Shown: one piece after another, positions 9,406 to 15,916 of the stretch
Layout: each line of letters starts with the position of its first letter
How positions within the stretch are numbered: position 1 is the first letter of the stretch
Source: Moritella sp. 24
Lineage (GTDB): Bacteria > Pseudomonadota > Gammaproteobacteria > Enterobacterales > Moritellaceae
Assembly (NCBI RefSeq): GCF_018219155.1
Contig: NZ_CP056123.1
Coordinates: 4,535,505-4,599,504, forward strand
Length of the DNA: 64,000 bases
Direction: 5' to 3'
Translations under genes and position numbers: made by a program
The notes under the pieces: generated by a model
Told to the model about the DNA's origin: nothing
The model's input: only the letters and a program-made list of their open reading frames with translations
Databases searched by the model: none

Positions 9406-9762
9406 CTATTTGCGTTTAAAAAAACGCTCAAGTTTATGGCCTTTTATCGCTAACAACCGGAATGTTTTCGCATCAAATTCAGCTTTAACTACATTACGAT
9501 CGCTATCAAGCATTTTAATTTCGTACACCCAAATATCATCGTCACCATAATCATCTTCTTTTTCGAGCTCGACTTTAATCACCCGACGACCATTAAAATC
9601 GCGTTCAATAATCGTTAAGAGATCGATAAACGGACTGATCTCTTTTGCGTTTACTGCAGCAGTGACCTCGTCTAGATCTTCTTCATATTCGATATGCGGC
9701 ATTGCCACGCTCCGCCATGATATGAAGATTAACATGACAGTTAATAAGATTCGTGTTTTCAT
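9406..9762 (-). CDS. Exported PepSY-domain protein
   Basis: 118 residues. A signal peptide (about 1-20, ending SVA-MPHIEY) precedes one PepSY-type domain. It contains the pattern FIDLLTIIERDFNGRRVIKVELEKEDD, then WVYEIKMLDSDRNVVKAEFDAKTFRLLAIKG. Such proteins are often co-encoded with PhoP-like two-component systems and may modulate the sensor from the periplasm. That role is inferred from position. It is the first gene of the operon with the regulator and kinase, and is divergent from another PepSY-like gene at 9815. Confidence 0.85.
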   Translation of the reverse strand: MKTRILLTVMLIFISWRSVAMPHIEYEEDLDEVTAAVNAKEISPFIDLLTIIERDFNGRRVIKVELEKEDDYGDDDIWVYEIKMLDSDRNVVKAEFDAKTFRLLAIKGHKLERFFKRK

Positions 9763-9814
9763 AGTATCTAGAGTACCGTTGTTTTAATGAATAGAATATT
9801 AACAGGGTCTAATT

Positions 9815-10069
9815 TTGCTAAAATATTATTACTTAATTCTGGTTTTGCTCAGCCCCGTCGCACTCGCGAACGCATCTAATGATCAACCAGAAAAAACCAT
9901 CGCGCAAGTCATTGAGTTACTTGTTGCACAAGGGTTTCATGATATTTCAAAAGTTGAATTTGATCATGATGATAATCGTTATGAAATCGATGCGCGTAAC
10001 TCCAATAACGAAAAAGTTGAAATAGAGCTGACTACCACTGGTCAATTTATCTCAATCGAAGAAGATTAA
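9815..10069 (+). CDS. Small exported PepSY-like protein
   Basis: 84 residues starting at TTG, supported by AGGG about seven bases upstream. A signal peptide (ending ALA-NAS or close) is followed by one short PepSY-like unit: TIAQVIELLVAQGFHDISKVEFDHDDNRYEIDA, then VEIELTTTGQFISIEED. It is divergent from the PepSY-regulator-kinase operon across a 52-base gap, so the two promoters overlap and may share one regulator. The downstream csdE gene begins 47 bases later on the same strand and may be cotranscribed. Confidence 0.8.
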   Translation: MLKYYYLILVLLSPVALANASNDQPEKTIAQVIELLVAQGFHDISKVEFDHDDNRYEIDARNSNNEKVEIELTTTGQFISIEED

Positions 10070-10116
10070 CTTTATCCTGCCAGACCCGAACACTGGTGGG
10101 TAATACAGGAATGATA

Positions 10117-10542
10117 ATGACCGATTTCTCGTCAAGTCCATTTGGCAATACGATCACCAGTAACGATGTGCTGACGTTATTAACAGCGCAAAATGGCTGG
10201 CAAAACAAATACCGCCAATTAATTCAGCTGGGTAATAAAATCCCGACATTGAGCGATGATTATAAAATAGCAGAAAACCAAATTAAAGGCTGCGAAAGTC
10301 AGGCATGGTTAGCGCTAAATTGCGATGATGACGGACGTTTATGGTTTGGGCTGGATTCAGATGCGCGAATTGTAAAAGGTTTAATAGCGGCATTATTAGC
10401 CGCAGTTAACGGCAAAACACGCTCAGAAATAGCTACATTTGATATTGATGCTTATTTTGCACAGCTCGGCTTTATGCAACAGCTAAGTCCTTCGCGAGGC
10501 AATGGATTAAAAGCCGTTATCGCTGCAATACAAGCTGCATAA
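10117..10542 (+). CDS. csdE: SufE-family sulfur acceptor CsdE
   Basis: 141 residues of the SufE/CsdE fold. The acceptor Cys is in IKGCESQAW and a helix-rich C-terminus follows. It accepts persulfide sulfur from the desulfurase CsdA and passes it on. In E. coli CsdE also works with TcdA/CsdL. The start is ATG at 10117, with AGGA six bases before it. Longer starts at GTG 10096 or ATG 10111 lack that spacing. Its partner genes csdA (5481) and tcdA (12095) lie nearby but not adjacent. Confidence 0.9.
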   Translation: MTDFSSSPFGNTITSNDVLTLLTAQNGWQNKYRQLIQLGNKIPTLSDDYKIAENQIKGCESQAWLALNCDDDGRLWFGLDSDARIVKGLIAALLAAVNGKTRSEIATFDIDAYFAQLGFMQQLSPSRGNGLKAVIAAIQAA

Positions 10543-10555
10543 CACATCATAATAA

Positions 10556-10582
10556 GGGGGATGAATAACGTATTCGTCCCCC
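10556..10582 (-). terminator. Hairpin between csdE and thiolase
   Basis: GGGGGATGAATA and TATTCGTCCCCC form a 12-bp stem with one G-U and a 3-base loop. It stands between convergent genes. No long T run follows on either strand, so it is a probable rather than certain terminator. Confidence 0.6.
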
Positions 10583-10595
10583 TGATTGCAGAGTC

Positions 10596-11807
10596 TTATT
10601 TCAATAAATTTTTAACAATCAACGCAGTGCCCATACCACCACCAATACACAGTGATGCTAAACCGTAATCGACACCACGTTTTTGCATTTCATGTAATAG
10701 CGTCACAGTAATACGCCCGCCAGAAGCACCTAAAGGGTGACCAAGCGCAATAGCACCACCATTAACATTGGTTTTATCTGCAAACCAATCCATATCAACA
10801 TTATGCTCTTGTGTTAAGTTCGTCATCACTCCCAGAGCTTGCGCTGCAAAGGCTTCATTTAGCTCTAACAACTCAATCTGTTCCAATGACATATCGGCAC
10901 GTTTTAATGCTTGCTCAATTGCCGGAACCGGACCTAAGCCCATCACTTGTGGATCAATACCGCCTTGACCATAAGCAACTAACTCCGCCATAGGCTCTAG
11001 GCCGTATTTTTCTACTGCCGCCGCTGATGCTAAAATAATCGCAGCAGCACCATCGTTAATACCAGATGCATTCGCAGCCGTCACCGAACCATCCGCTTTA
11101 AATGCAGGGCGTAATTTAGCTAAGCCTTCAACACTGGTATTGTCTTTTGGATATTCGTCGGTAGCAAAACTTTGCGTTTGACGACGAACTTTAACTTCAA
11201 CAGGTACTATCTCATCAACAAAACGTTCAGCAGCAATCGCAGCAACCGCTTTATGCTGGCTGCCAACCGCAAAGGTATCTTGTTGTTCGCGTGTTAAACC
11301 AAACTGATCAACAATATTTTCCGCTGTCATACCCATGTGGTAGTTATTAAATACATCAGTCAAACCATCATTGATCATGGCATCAACCATCGTCATGTTA
11401 CCCATTTTAGAACCAAAACGCGTTTTAGCAGGCATCAAGTAAGGGATGTTAGACATGCTTTCCATACCAGCAGCTACCACGATATCAGCGTCACCCGCTT
11501 TAATGTGCGCAGCGCCGTCCATGATCGTTTTCATACCACTGCCACAGATCATATTGAGTGTATAAGCAGGTACACTTGCTGGAATACCAGCTTGCATTGC
11601 AGCTTGGCGTCCAGGTCCCATGCCTTGTCCAGCACTAATCACATTACCAACAATCACTTCATCAACGTGTTCTGGATTAACGTTCGCTGCCGCTAATGCG
11701 CCTTTAATGGCAGTCGCGCCTAATGTAGCGGCATCCACACCAGCTAAGCTGCCGCCAAAACTTCCAAGGGCTGTACGCTTTGCTGCTACGATAAATACTT
11801 TACTCAT
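10596..11807 (-). CDS. atoB: Acetyl-CoA C-acetyltransferase (thiolase)
   Basis: A 403-residue biosynthetic-type thiolase that joins or splits acetyl-CoA and acetoacetyl-CoA. Cys88 in LNMICGSGMK is the acyl-carrying nucleophile. NEAFA, the catalytic His in GGAIALGHPLGASG and a second Cys in SLCIGGGMG complete the site. The length fits the tetrameric thiolase II group (AtoB/PhaA) rather than FadA, although substrate range cannot be read with certainty. It stands alone; a PsrA-like palindrome lies 37 bases upstream, suggesting control by fatty-acid status. AAGGAAACAAGG precedes the ATG. Confidence 0.92.
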   Translation of the reverse strand: MSKVFIVAAKRTALGSFGGSLAGVDAATLGATAIKGALAAANVNPEHVDEVIVGNVISAGQGMGPGRQAAMQAGIPASVPAYTLNMICGSGMKTIMDGAAHIKAGDADIVVAAGMESMSNIPYLMPAKTRFGSKMGNMTMVDAMINDGLTDVFNNYHMGMTAENIVDQFGLTREQQDTFAVGSQHKAVAAIAAERFVDEIVPVEVKVRRQTQSFATDEYPKDNTSVEGLAKLRPAFKADGSVTAANASGINDGAAAIILASAAAVEKYGLEPMAELVAYGQGGIDPQVMGLGPVPAIEQALKRADMSLEQIELLELNEAFAAQALGVMTNLTQEHNVDMDWFADKTNVNGGAIALGHPLGASGGRITVTLLHEMQKRGVDYGLASLCIGGGMGTALIVKNLLK

Positions 11808-11843
11808 ACCTTGTTTCCTTACTTGATGTGATCAGTTTTATTT

Positions 11844-11861
11844 TTCAAACATGTGTTTGAA
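11844..11861. promoter_or_regulatory. PsrA-like palindrome upstream of thiolase
   Basis: TTCAAACA and TGTTTGAA flank two bases. The core CAAAC-N4-GTTTG matches the published PsrA operator pattern (G/C)AAAC-N2-4-GTTT(G/C). PsrA is a TetR-family repressor of fatty-acid oxidation genes in several gammaproteobacteria. Its presence in this genome is not shown by the window. Confidence 0.6.
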
Positions 11862-11989
11862 TGGTATCACAAGTTGTTAACATAACCGAATTTAGTGAAA
11901 CTCAAATCAATGCTGATGAATAACAACAAGCGGTATTATCAAGATAAATAAAAACAAAGTATTGGAAGGAAAAATTAGGATGTTGATTT

Positions 11990-12031
11990 TAATAAAATAA
12001 AACCAGTTAATACGCGCTGTATCAACTGGTT
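11990..12031 (-). terminator. Terminator downstream of tcdA
   Basis: AACCAGTT at 12001-12008 and AACTGGTT at 12024-12031 pair, with an inner ATAC/GTAT extension. On the minus strand the stem is followed by a T-rich stretch at 11990-12000. It ends tcdA, whose stop is 64 bases upstream. Confidence 0.8.
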
Positions 12032-12094
12032 TAGCTCATGCTTGAAGACATGATTTAACGCCGAAGCATTAATAACATAAACGCACTAAACGAG

Positions 12095-12883
12095 TTATGC
12101 GTTGGCTTTTTCTGCTAGTTTTTTTAATACTCGCGATGCTGCAACTAAACCAAAGCTAGCCGTAACCGCTGTTGAAGCACCAAAACCACTTGAACAATCC
12201 ATACCTGTTGCACCATCAGCAAAGTTCTTGGTCATACATACTTCACCGTCAGTACCAGGATAAATAAGCTGTTCCGTAGAAAAAACACATTCAATCCCAA
12301 ATTTACGTTTCGTATTTTTGGTGAAATTATGTAAACGACGTAGATCAGAGCGAACTTTAGCTGCTAATGGGTCTTGATATGTTTTTGCTAAATCAGTCAC
12401 TTGGATTTGCGTGGGATCAATTTGACCGCCTGCCGCACCAATAGTAATACACTTAATTTTATTACGCTTACAATACGCAAGTAATGCTGACTTTGAACGA
12501 ACACTATCAATCGCATCAATCACGTAATCATAGTCAGTACTAAGATGTTCACCAATATTATCGGTACTCACAAAATCATCAATCAGGTTAACGACACATT
12601 CCGGATTAATCGCATGAATACGCGCAGCCATCACATCAATTTTTTGCTGACCAATGGTGTCTTTTAGTGCATGAATTTGACGGTTAGTATTTGTCACACA
12701 AATATCATCCATATCAATCAGCGTAATCTTGCCAACACCCGAACGTGCTAACGCTTCAGCCGCCCAAGAACCCACACCACCAATACCAATCACACACACG
12801 TGTGCTTGATTAAAAAATTGCAGTGCTTTTAGTCCATATAAACGTGCAATACCACCAAAACGATTGTCATATTCGGTCGACAT
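12095..12883 (-). CDS. tcdA: tRNA threonylcarbamoyladenosine dehydratase
   Basis: 262 residues of the E1-like/ThiF superfamily (YgdL/CsdL). It has the nucleotide site GIGGVGSWAAEALARSGVG, DMDDICVTNTNRQ, and the late segment GYG-equivalent GASTAVTASFGLVAA. The enzyme uses ATP to close t6A37 into cyclic ct6A in tRNAs reading ANN codons. In E. coli it receives help from CsdA and CsdE, whose genes are also in this window. GGTAGGG precedes the ATG. It is flanked by the thiolase, transcribed the same way but beyond a terminator. Confidence 0.93.
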   Translation of the reverse strand: MSTEYDNRFGGIARLYGLKALQFFNQAHVCVIGIGGVGSWAAEALARSGVGKITLIDMDDICVTNTNRQIHALKDTIGQQKIDVMAARIHAINPECVVNLIDDFVSTDNIGEHLSTDYDYVIDAIDSVRSKSALLAYCKRNKIKCITIGAAGGQIDPTQIQVTDLAKTYQDPLAAKVRSDLRRLHNFTKNTKRKFGIECVFSTEQLIYPGTDGEVCMTKNFADGATGMDCSSGFGASTAVTASFGLVAASRVLKKLAEKANA

Positions 12884-13050
12884 ACCCTACCCCAAATCAA
12901 GCAAAAAACGCATTATACTGATTCAACCTCATAACTCAAAGTTTGCGAGAAATAACACTTTCATCAGAATAGTATTATCCAACGCTAGACTAGACAGATT
13001 TTTCAAATTTGTGTATCTAAGATGAAGCTTTAACTAAACGGATTTACGCT

Positions 13051-13800
13051 ATGTTTAATCTACTGACTTCTACTCTGGCTTCACAAACACGCTTATGGGC
13101 TGGCACCAAAGCTGCAAAAACCACGATTAATGAGCAAGATCCGTTAATCATGTATGACAACGAAGCCGATCCTTTGTGCCGCTTAGTGCGTGAAGCCATT
13201 TCAGAATTGAATCTTGATGTACTTATTATTCCTTGCCCGAAAGGCGGTGAGCGCCACAAGCAGCAACTTAAAGAGATGTACAGTACAGATAAAATTCCAT
13301 TCTTAATTGATAAGAACACGCAAACCATTCTCAATTCAGCATCTGAAATTATTGAGTATCTATATAAGCAATACGCCGACACCAGTGCGCCTATTCGCTT
13401 ACGTGCAAACATTTTTAATTATGCGAGCTCAACAACAGCATCGTTAATTCGTTGGAATGCAGGGAAAACCAAAAAACCAGCACTCGAGCCAACAGACCCG
13501 CTCGTACTGTACAGTTTTGAAAGTAGCCCTTATTCACGCCCCGTTCGTGAGACGTTATGTGAATTAGAGTTACCTTATTTGTTGGTTAATTTAGGTAAGC
13601 AGCAATTTGGAGAGCTTGGACCAGCAACACATCGCCTAAGTCCTGGTGAATACAACCCATTGCCAGAAACAAAACGTAGTGCATTTCTTGCGGAATATGG
13701 GACTGTACAAGTACCTTTCCTTAAAGATCCAAATACGAATGTAGATATGTTTGAGTCAAAAGCCATTGTGAAACACCTCATCGCGACTTACGCTGCGTAG
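13051..13800 (+). CDS. Protein with two tandem GST-N/thioredoxin-fold domains
   Basis: 249 residues made of one unit repeated twice, about 1-118 and 123-249. Each copy has an Ala/Ser-rich lead segment, then DPLIMY or DPLVLY, an active-site-like loop (EADPLCRLVRE; ESSPYSRPVRE), a cis-Pro segment (KIPFLID; VQVPFLKD) and a closing helix (SASEIIEYLYKQYA; ESKAIVKHLIATYA). Both match the GST N-terminal glutaredoxin-like fold, without the helical C-terminal domain. Only the first copy keeps a Cys in the loop. The substrate is unknown. It may serve in thiol redox or detoxification, by inference. Confidence 0.8.
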   Translation: MFNLLTSTLASQTRLWAGTKAAKTTINEQDPLIMYDNEADPLCRLVREAISELNLDVLIIPCPKGGERHKQQLKEMYSTDKIPFLIDKNTQTILNSASEIIEYLYKQYADTSAPIRLRANIFNYASSTTASLIRWNAGKTKKPALEPTDPLVLYSFESSPYSRPVRETLCELELPYLLVNLGKQQFGELGPATHRLSPGEYNPLPETKRSAFLAEYGTVQVPFLKDPNTNVDMFESKAIVKHLIATYAA

Positions 13801-13812
13801 TTGTATTTCATC

Positions 13813-13846
13813 TAGTCAGATGAAAGGTTGAGTATTCATCTGACTA
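13813..13846 (+). terminator. Hairpin after the GST-fold gene
   Basis: TAGTCAGATGAA and TTCATCTGACTA pair perfectly over 12 bases with a 10-base loop, 12 bases past the stop. The tail TTATTATC is only modestly T-rich. Confidence 0.65.
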
Positions 13847-14050
13847 TTATCACCATCACGAAAAAACAATAAAAAATATCTATTAGTCATAATTACTAAC
13901 CCATCAACATATTATTTTATAACATCGGGTATCCATCACAGATTACCTCTACTAGGTAAGATTAAATAATCGGATATCATTCATTTCACGATTTTAAAGC
14001 CATACTTAGTTTACTTATTAACGATATTTCAGCATTAATATGGTGGTAGT

Positions 14051-14164
14051 ATGATTAAAAAAATCATTTCATTTTTTTGCAAAAAACAAATTAACCGACA
14101 AAAACAACAAACGTTAAAGTGCCGGTTAAACAATGCGATATCACAAAACTATGACCCATTATGA
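14051..14164 (+). CDS. Possible small basic protein
   Basis: A 37-codon frame, ATG to TGA, beginning MIKKIISFFCKKQINRQKQQ. The upstream GGTGGTAG is a modest ribosome binding site. The product is basic, with a short hydrophobic start. I do not recognise it, and the base composition alone could give such a frame by chance. Confidence 0.25.
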   Translation: MIKKIISFFCKKQINRQKQQTLKCRLNNAISQNYDPL

Positions 14165-14287
14165 AAACTCACTGACAAGTTAATCTGTGTGAGTAAATAA
14201 TGATGTCACCGTCATTGTTTACAACTGAAAATTAATACTAGGAAGGCTCAGGCATTGCGATAGAGGTAGTTATAAGCTTACTGACAG

Positions 14288-14665
14288 CTATTTAATATAT
14301 TGTTTAAGCTCTTCTGTCGCTTTCTCTAACATGATTCTATCAGGGTCTTTTCGTAACAAATAATAATAAAGACTATCTACTTCTACATTAGCAATCACTT
14401 TATCGACCGCTTTTAATGAATCTGAAAATAATTTTGACCAAAATAAAGCATCTTCACGGATTTCATCACCAAAATCCTCAAGCATAAGGCAATAGCCAGA
14501 ATAACCTCGGTATCGCGTAAAATGGTGTATCGCAAAGCCTTTGGCTAGCGTTTTCTCTTCGACTTCTTTCATCGCTTCAGTCATCCCAATCAAAGATGGT
14601 TCCGCTTTCACAAGCGAATTACGTACCATTATGCTCTGCTCAACTAAATCTATATATTTCACCAT
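14288..14665 (-). CDS. Unknown protein overlapping a PapB-like regulator
   Basis: 125 residues, not recognised. It is mixed charged, mostly helical by eye, with no signal peptide or membrane helix, an aromatic patch HHFTRYRGYSGYCL in the middle and an acidic segment EDFGDEIREDALFW after it. The start is taken at ATG 14665 because GGGAG lies eight bases upstream; the TTG at 14671 is too close to that site. The gene overlaps the end of the PapB-like gene by 26 bases, so translation is probably coupled and the two products likely act together. Confidence 0.7.
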   Translation of the reverse strand: MVKYIDLVEQSIMVRNSLVKAEPSLIGMTEAMKEVEEKTLAKGFAIHHFTRYRGYSGYCLMLEDFGDEIREDALFWSKLFSDSLKAVDKVIANVEVDSLYYYLLRKDPDRIMLEKATEELKQYIK

Positions 14666-14918
14666 GCTCAAAGCTCCCTATATGTTCTATAAAATCCACC
14701 AATTTAATTAACTTATTCACATCTCGAGAGACACTATTTGTAGGTCTATCATAACGTTTCTCTGCTTCATAAGGCGTAATCCCAAGTGTAACCACAGCCA
14801 TAACGGCTTCCGATTTTTCCGGCTTAATCTTTGAATATCTGATCAATTCAGTGAGTATACGAATGTCATACTTACTTTTAATCTCAGCAGTACGTTTCTT
14901 AATTTTTAGACTAGACAC
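14640..14918 (-). CDS. PapB/FocB-like helix-turn-helix regulator
   Basis: 92 residues from a GTG at 14918, preceded by AGAGGA at six bases. An ATG at 14936 gives 98 residues but lacks a binding site. The second half resembles PapB/KorA-type DNA-binding proteins: a helix EKSEAVMAVVTLG, then ITPYEAEKRYDRPTNSVSRD, which fits the helix-turn-helix, and LIKLVDFIEH. PapB relatives control fimbrial operons and some plasmid functions. No fimbrial genes are here. Its downstream partner overlaps it, and a 13-base palindrome sits upstream at 14959, possibly for self-control. Confidence 0.62.
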   Translation of the reverse strand: MSSLKIKKRTAEIKSKYDIRILTELIRYSKIKPEKSEAVMAVVTLGITPYEAEKRYDRPTNSVSRDVNKLIKLVDFIEHIGSFEHGEIYRFS

Positions 14919-14958
14919 TAAACTTCCTCTATTCATAATATTGTAATCAGAATGAGCA

Positions 14959-14971
14959 TAACGTTACGTTA
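14959..14971. promoter_or_regulatory. Palindrome upstream of the PapB-like gene
   Basis: TAACGT and ACGTTA flank a single T, a perfect 13-base palindrome 41 bases before the GTG start. Its position suits an autoregulatory operator. No known consensus is claimed. Confidence 0.4.
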
Positions 14972-15398
14972 ACACCTTGGAAAAACTATACTGGCTACTA
15001 TCAAAAAAACAATAGTACTAAAGAGGGGGAGAATAAGACTAAAACCAATATTTAAATATGAAAAAATCTAAAGATAAGCAACTGAATTTAAATATATAAG
15101 AACGACTGACAATGAATTTTTATAATTACCTCACAAATCAAATTTAACGTCACAGATGAAGACAAGACTAAAACCTATTGGTTGATGTAAAAACCCTCTT
15201 TAACGAGCTAAAAAAGAAACAAGTCATTAACATGAACTAAATATACAATGAAACAACTAAGCGAGTTAAATTAAATTAACGCGTAATTGAACGGGTGAAT
15301 AATAAAAACAAGTTAAGAAATAAAGCATAAAGAACAAAGAAATGCAGCGAAGACGCTATATTAGAAGTTTAAATTCAACGTAAATAAATACAATAACA

Positions 15399-15412
15399 TT
15401 GATCTAAATCAA
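15399..15412. promoter_or_regulatory. FNR/Anr-type binding site
   Basis: TTGAT-CTAA-ATCAA is a perfect match to the FNR consensus TTGAT-N4-ATCAA. It stands about 190 bases before the broken PapB-like gene at 15602 and about 480 bases from the PapB-like gene at 14918. The intended target is unclear. Confidence 0.5.
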
Positions 15413-15560
15413 TCATCATCGATAAGGGAGCATTAACAAGCGCATTTATACTAGCGAATATCCAATCAAACTATAATCATTATAAAAGTATATTATTATT
15501 TAGGCTTAGCATTAATTTATAAAATCATTATTGAAGTACTACATGTTAAGATTTTATAAA

Positions 15561-15599
15561 ATACTTATAATATTAATACCTTACCAAGGTTATAAGTAT
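15561..15599 (+). promoter_or_regulatory. Hairpin covering a Shine-Dalgarno site
   Basis: ATACTTATAA at 15561-15570 pairs with TTATAAGTAT at 15590-15599, and CCTT at 15579-15582 pairs with AAGG at 15586-15589. The AAGG is a ribosome binding site for the ATG at 15598, which falls at the foot of the stem. This could hide the start of translation. Confidence 0.4.
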
Positions 15600-15601
15600 G
15601 C

Positions 15602-15795
15602 ATGATGACATTATTGCTAACGGCACAAGGAAAGATAATGCCAAATGATATAGCTAAAAAAGACATTTTTAACATTAGAAAGTGCATCAAATAAATATAA
15701 TATGTCCGATCAAAAGATATCTTTATTTATCAATAGTGTTGTAGAGTTTATCGCTTTTATTGACCATGTGAATCTGGAAACTAAAAGCGTATAAA
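15602..15795 (+). pseudogene. Frameshifted PapB-like helix-turn-helix gene
   Basis: Reading from ATG 15602 (or ATG 15638, which has AAGGA six bases before it), the frame is open to an A6 run at 15656-15661 and then stops at 15694. Moving one base forward at that run opens a frame to the stop at 15795. The joined product ends with NKYNMSDQKISLFIN, then SVVEFIAFIDHVN. That 30-residue part aligns without gaps to the end of the PapB-like protein at 14640 (AEKRYDRPTNSVSRDVNKLI, then KLVDFIEHIG), with 7 identities and many like-for-like changes. It is either a decayed paralogue, a homopolymer sequencing error, or a programmed +1 shift. Confidence 0.55.
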
Positions 15796-15813
15796 CTCAG
15801 AATCAATCCGCAC

Positions 15814-15852
15814 AAAAATCGGTAAACATTATCATTCATGTTTACCGATTTT
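15814..15852. terminator. Bidirectional terminator before the CAP lipoprotein end
   Basis: AAAATCGGTAAACA and TGTTTACCGATTTT pair perfectly over 14 bases with a 10-base loop and T runs on both strands. It serves the convergent broken PapB-like gene and the CAP-domain gene. Its core is shared with the ilvC terminator at 17862. Confidence 0.88.
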
Positions 15853-15916
15853 CAGAGTCAAAATGTAGCTTAATCCGATGATCTACATACGAGCGAGAGC
15901 CTTCCTACAATATTAT

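Larger units (their letters stand above)
13801..14287. other. AT-rich intergenic region
   Basis: About 490 bases. It opens with a 12-bp hairpin at 13813-13846 and then becomes strongly AT-rich. The only coding hint is a 37-codon frame at 14051-14164, listed separately. This marks the left edge of the accessory patch, which runs to about 17.7 kb. Confidence 0.5.
14972..15601. other. AT-rich gap with possible eroded coding fragments
   Basis: About 630 bases with no intact gene. Short plus-strand stretches look coding-like but change frame: near 15112-15198 (containing IKFNVTDEDKTKTYW) and 15188-15240 (containing VDVKTLFNELKKKQ). These may be remnants or chance. A perfect FNR-type site lies at 15399 and a hairpin at 15561, both listed separately. 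Confidence 0.35.

Noticed and set aside
14288..14918. Toxin-antitoxin pair
   Set aside because: The small overlapping gene pair has the layout, but the second protein shows no toxin fold motif that I can recognise and the first resembles PapB regulators, so the label is not supported.
15656..15661. Programmed -1 frameshift like dnaX
   Set aside because: The needed change at the A6 run is +1, not -1, so the usual slippery heptamer mechanism does not fit; decay or sequencing error is more likely.
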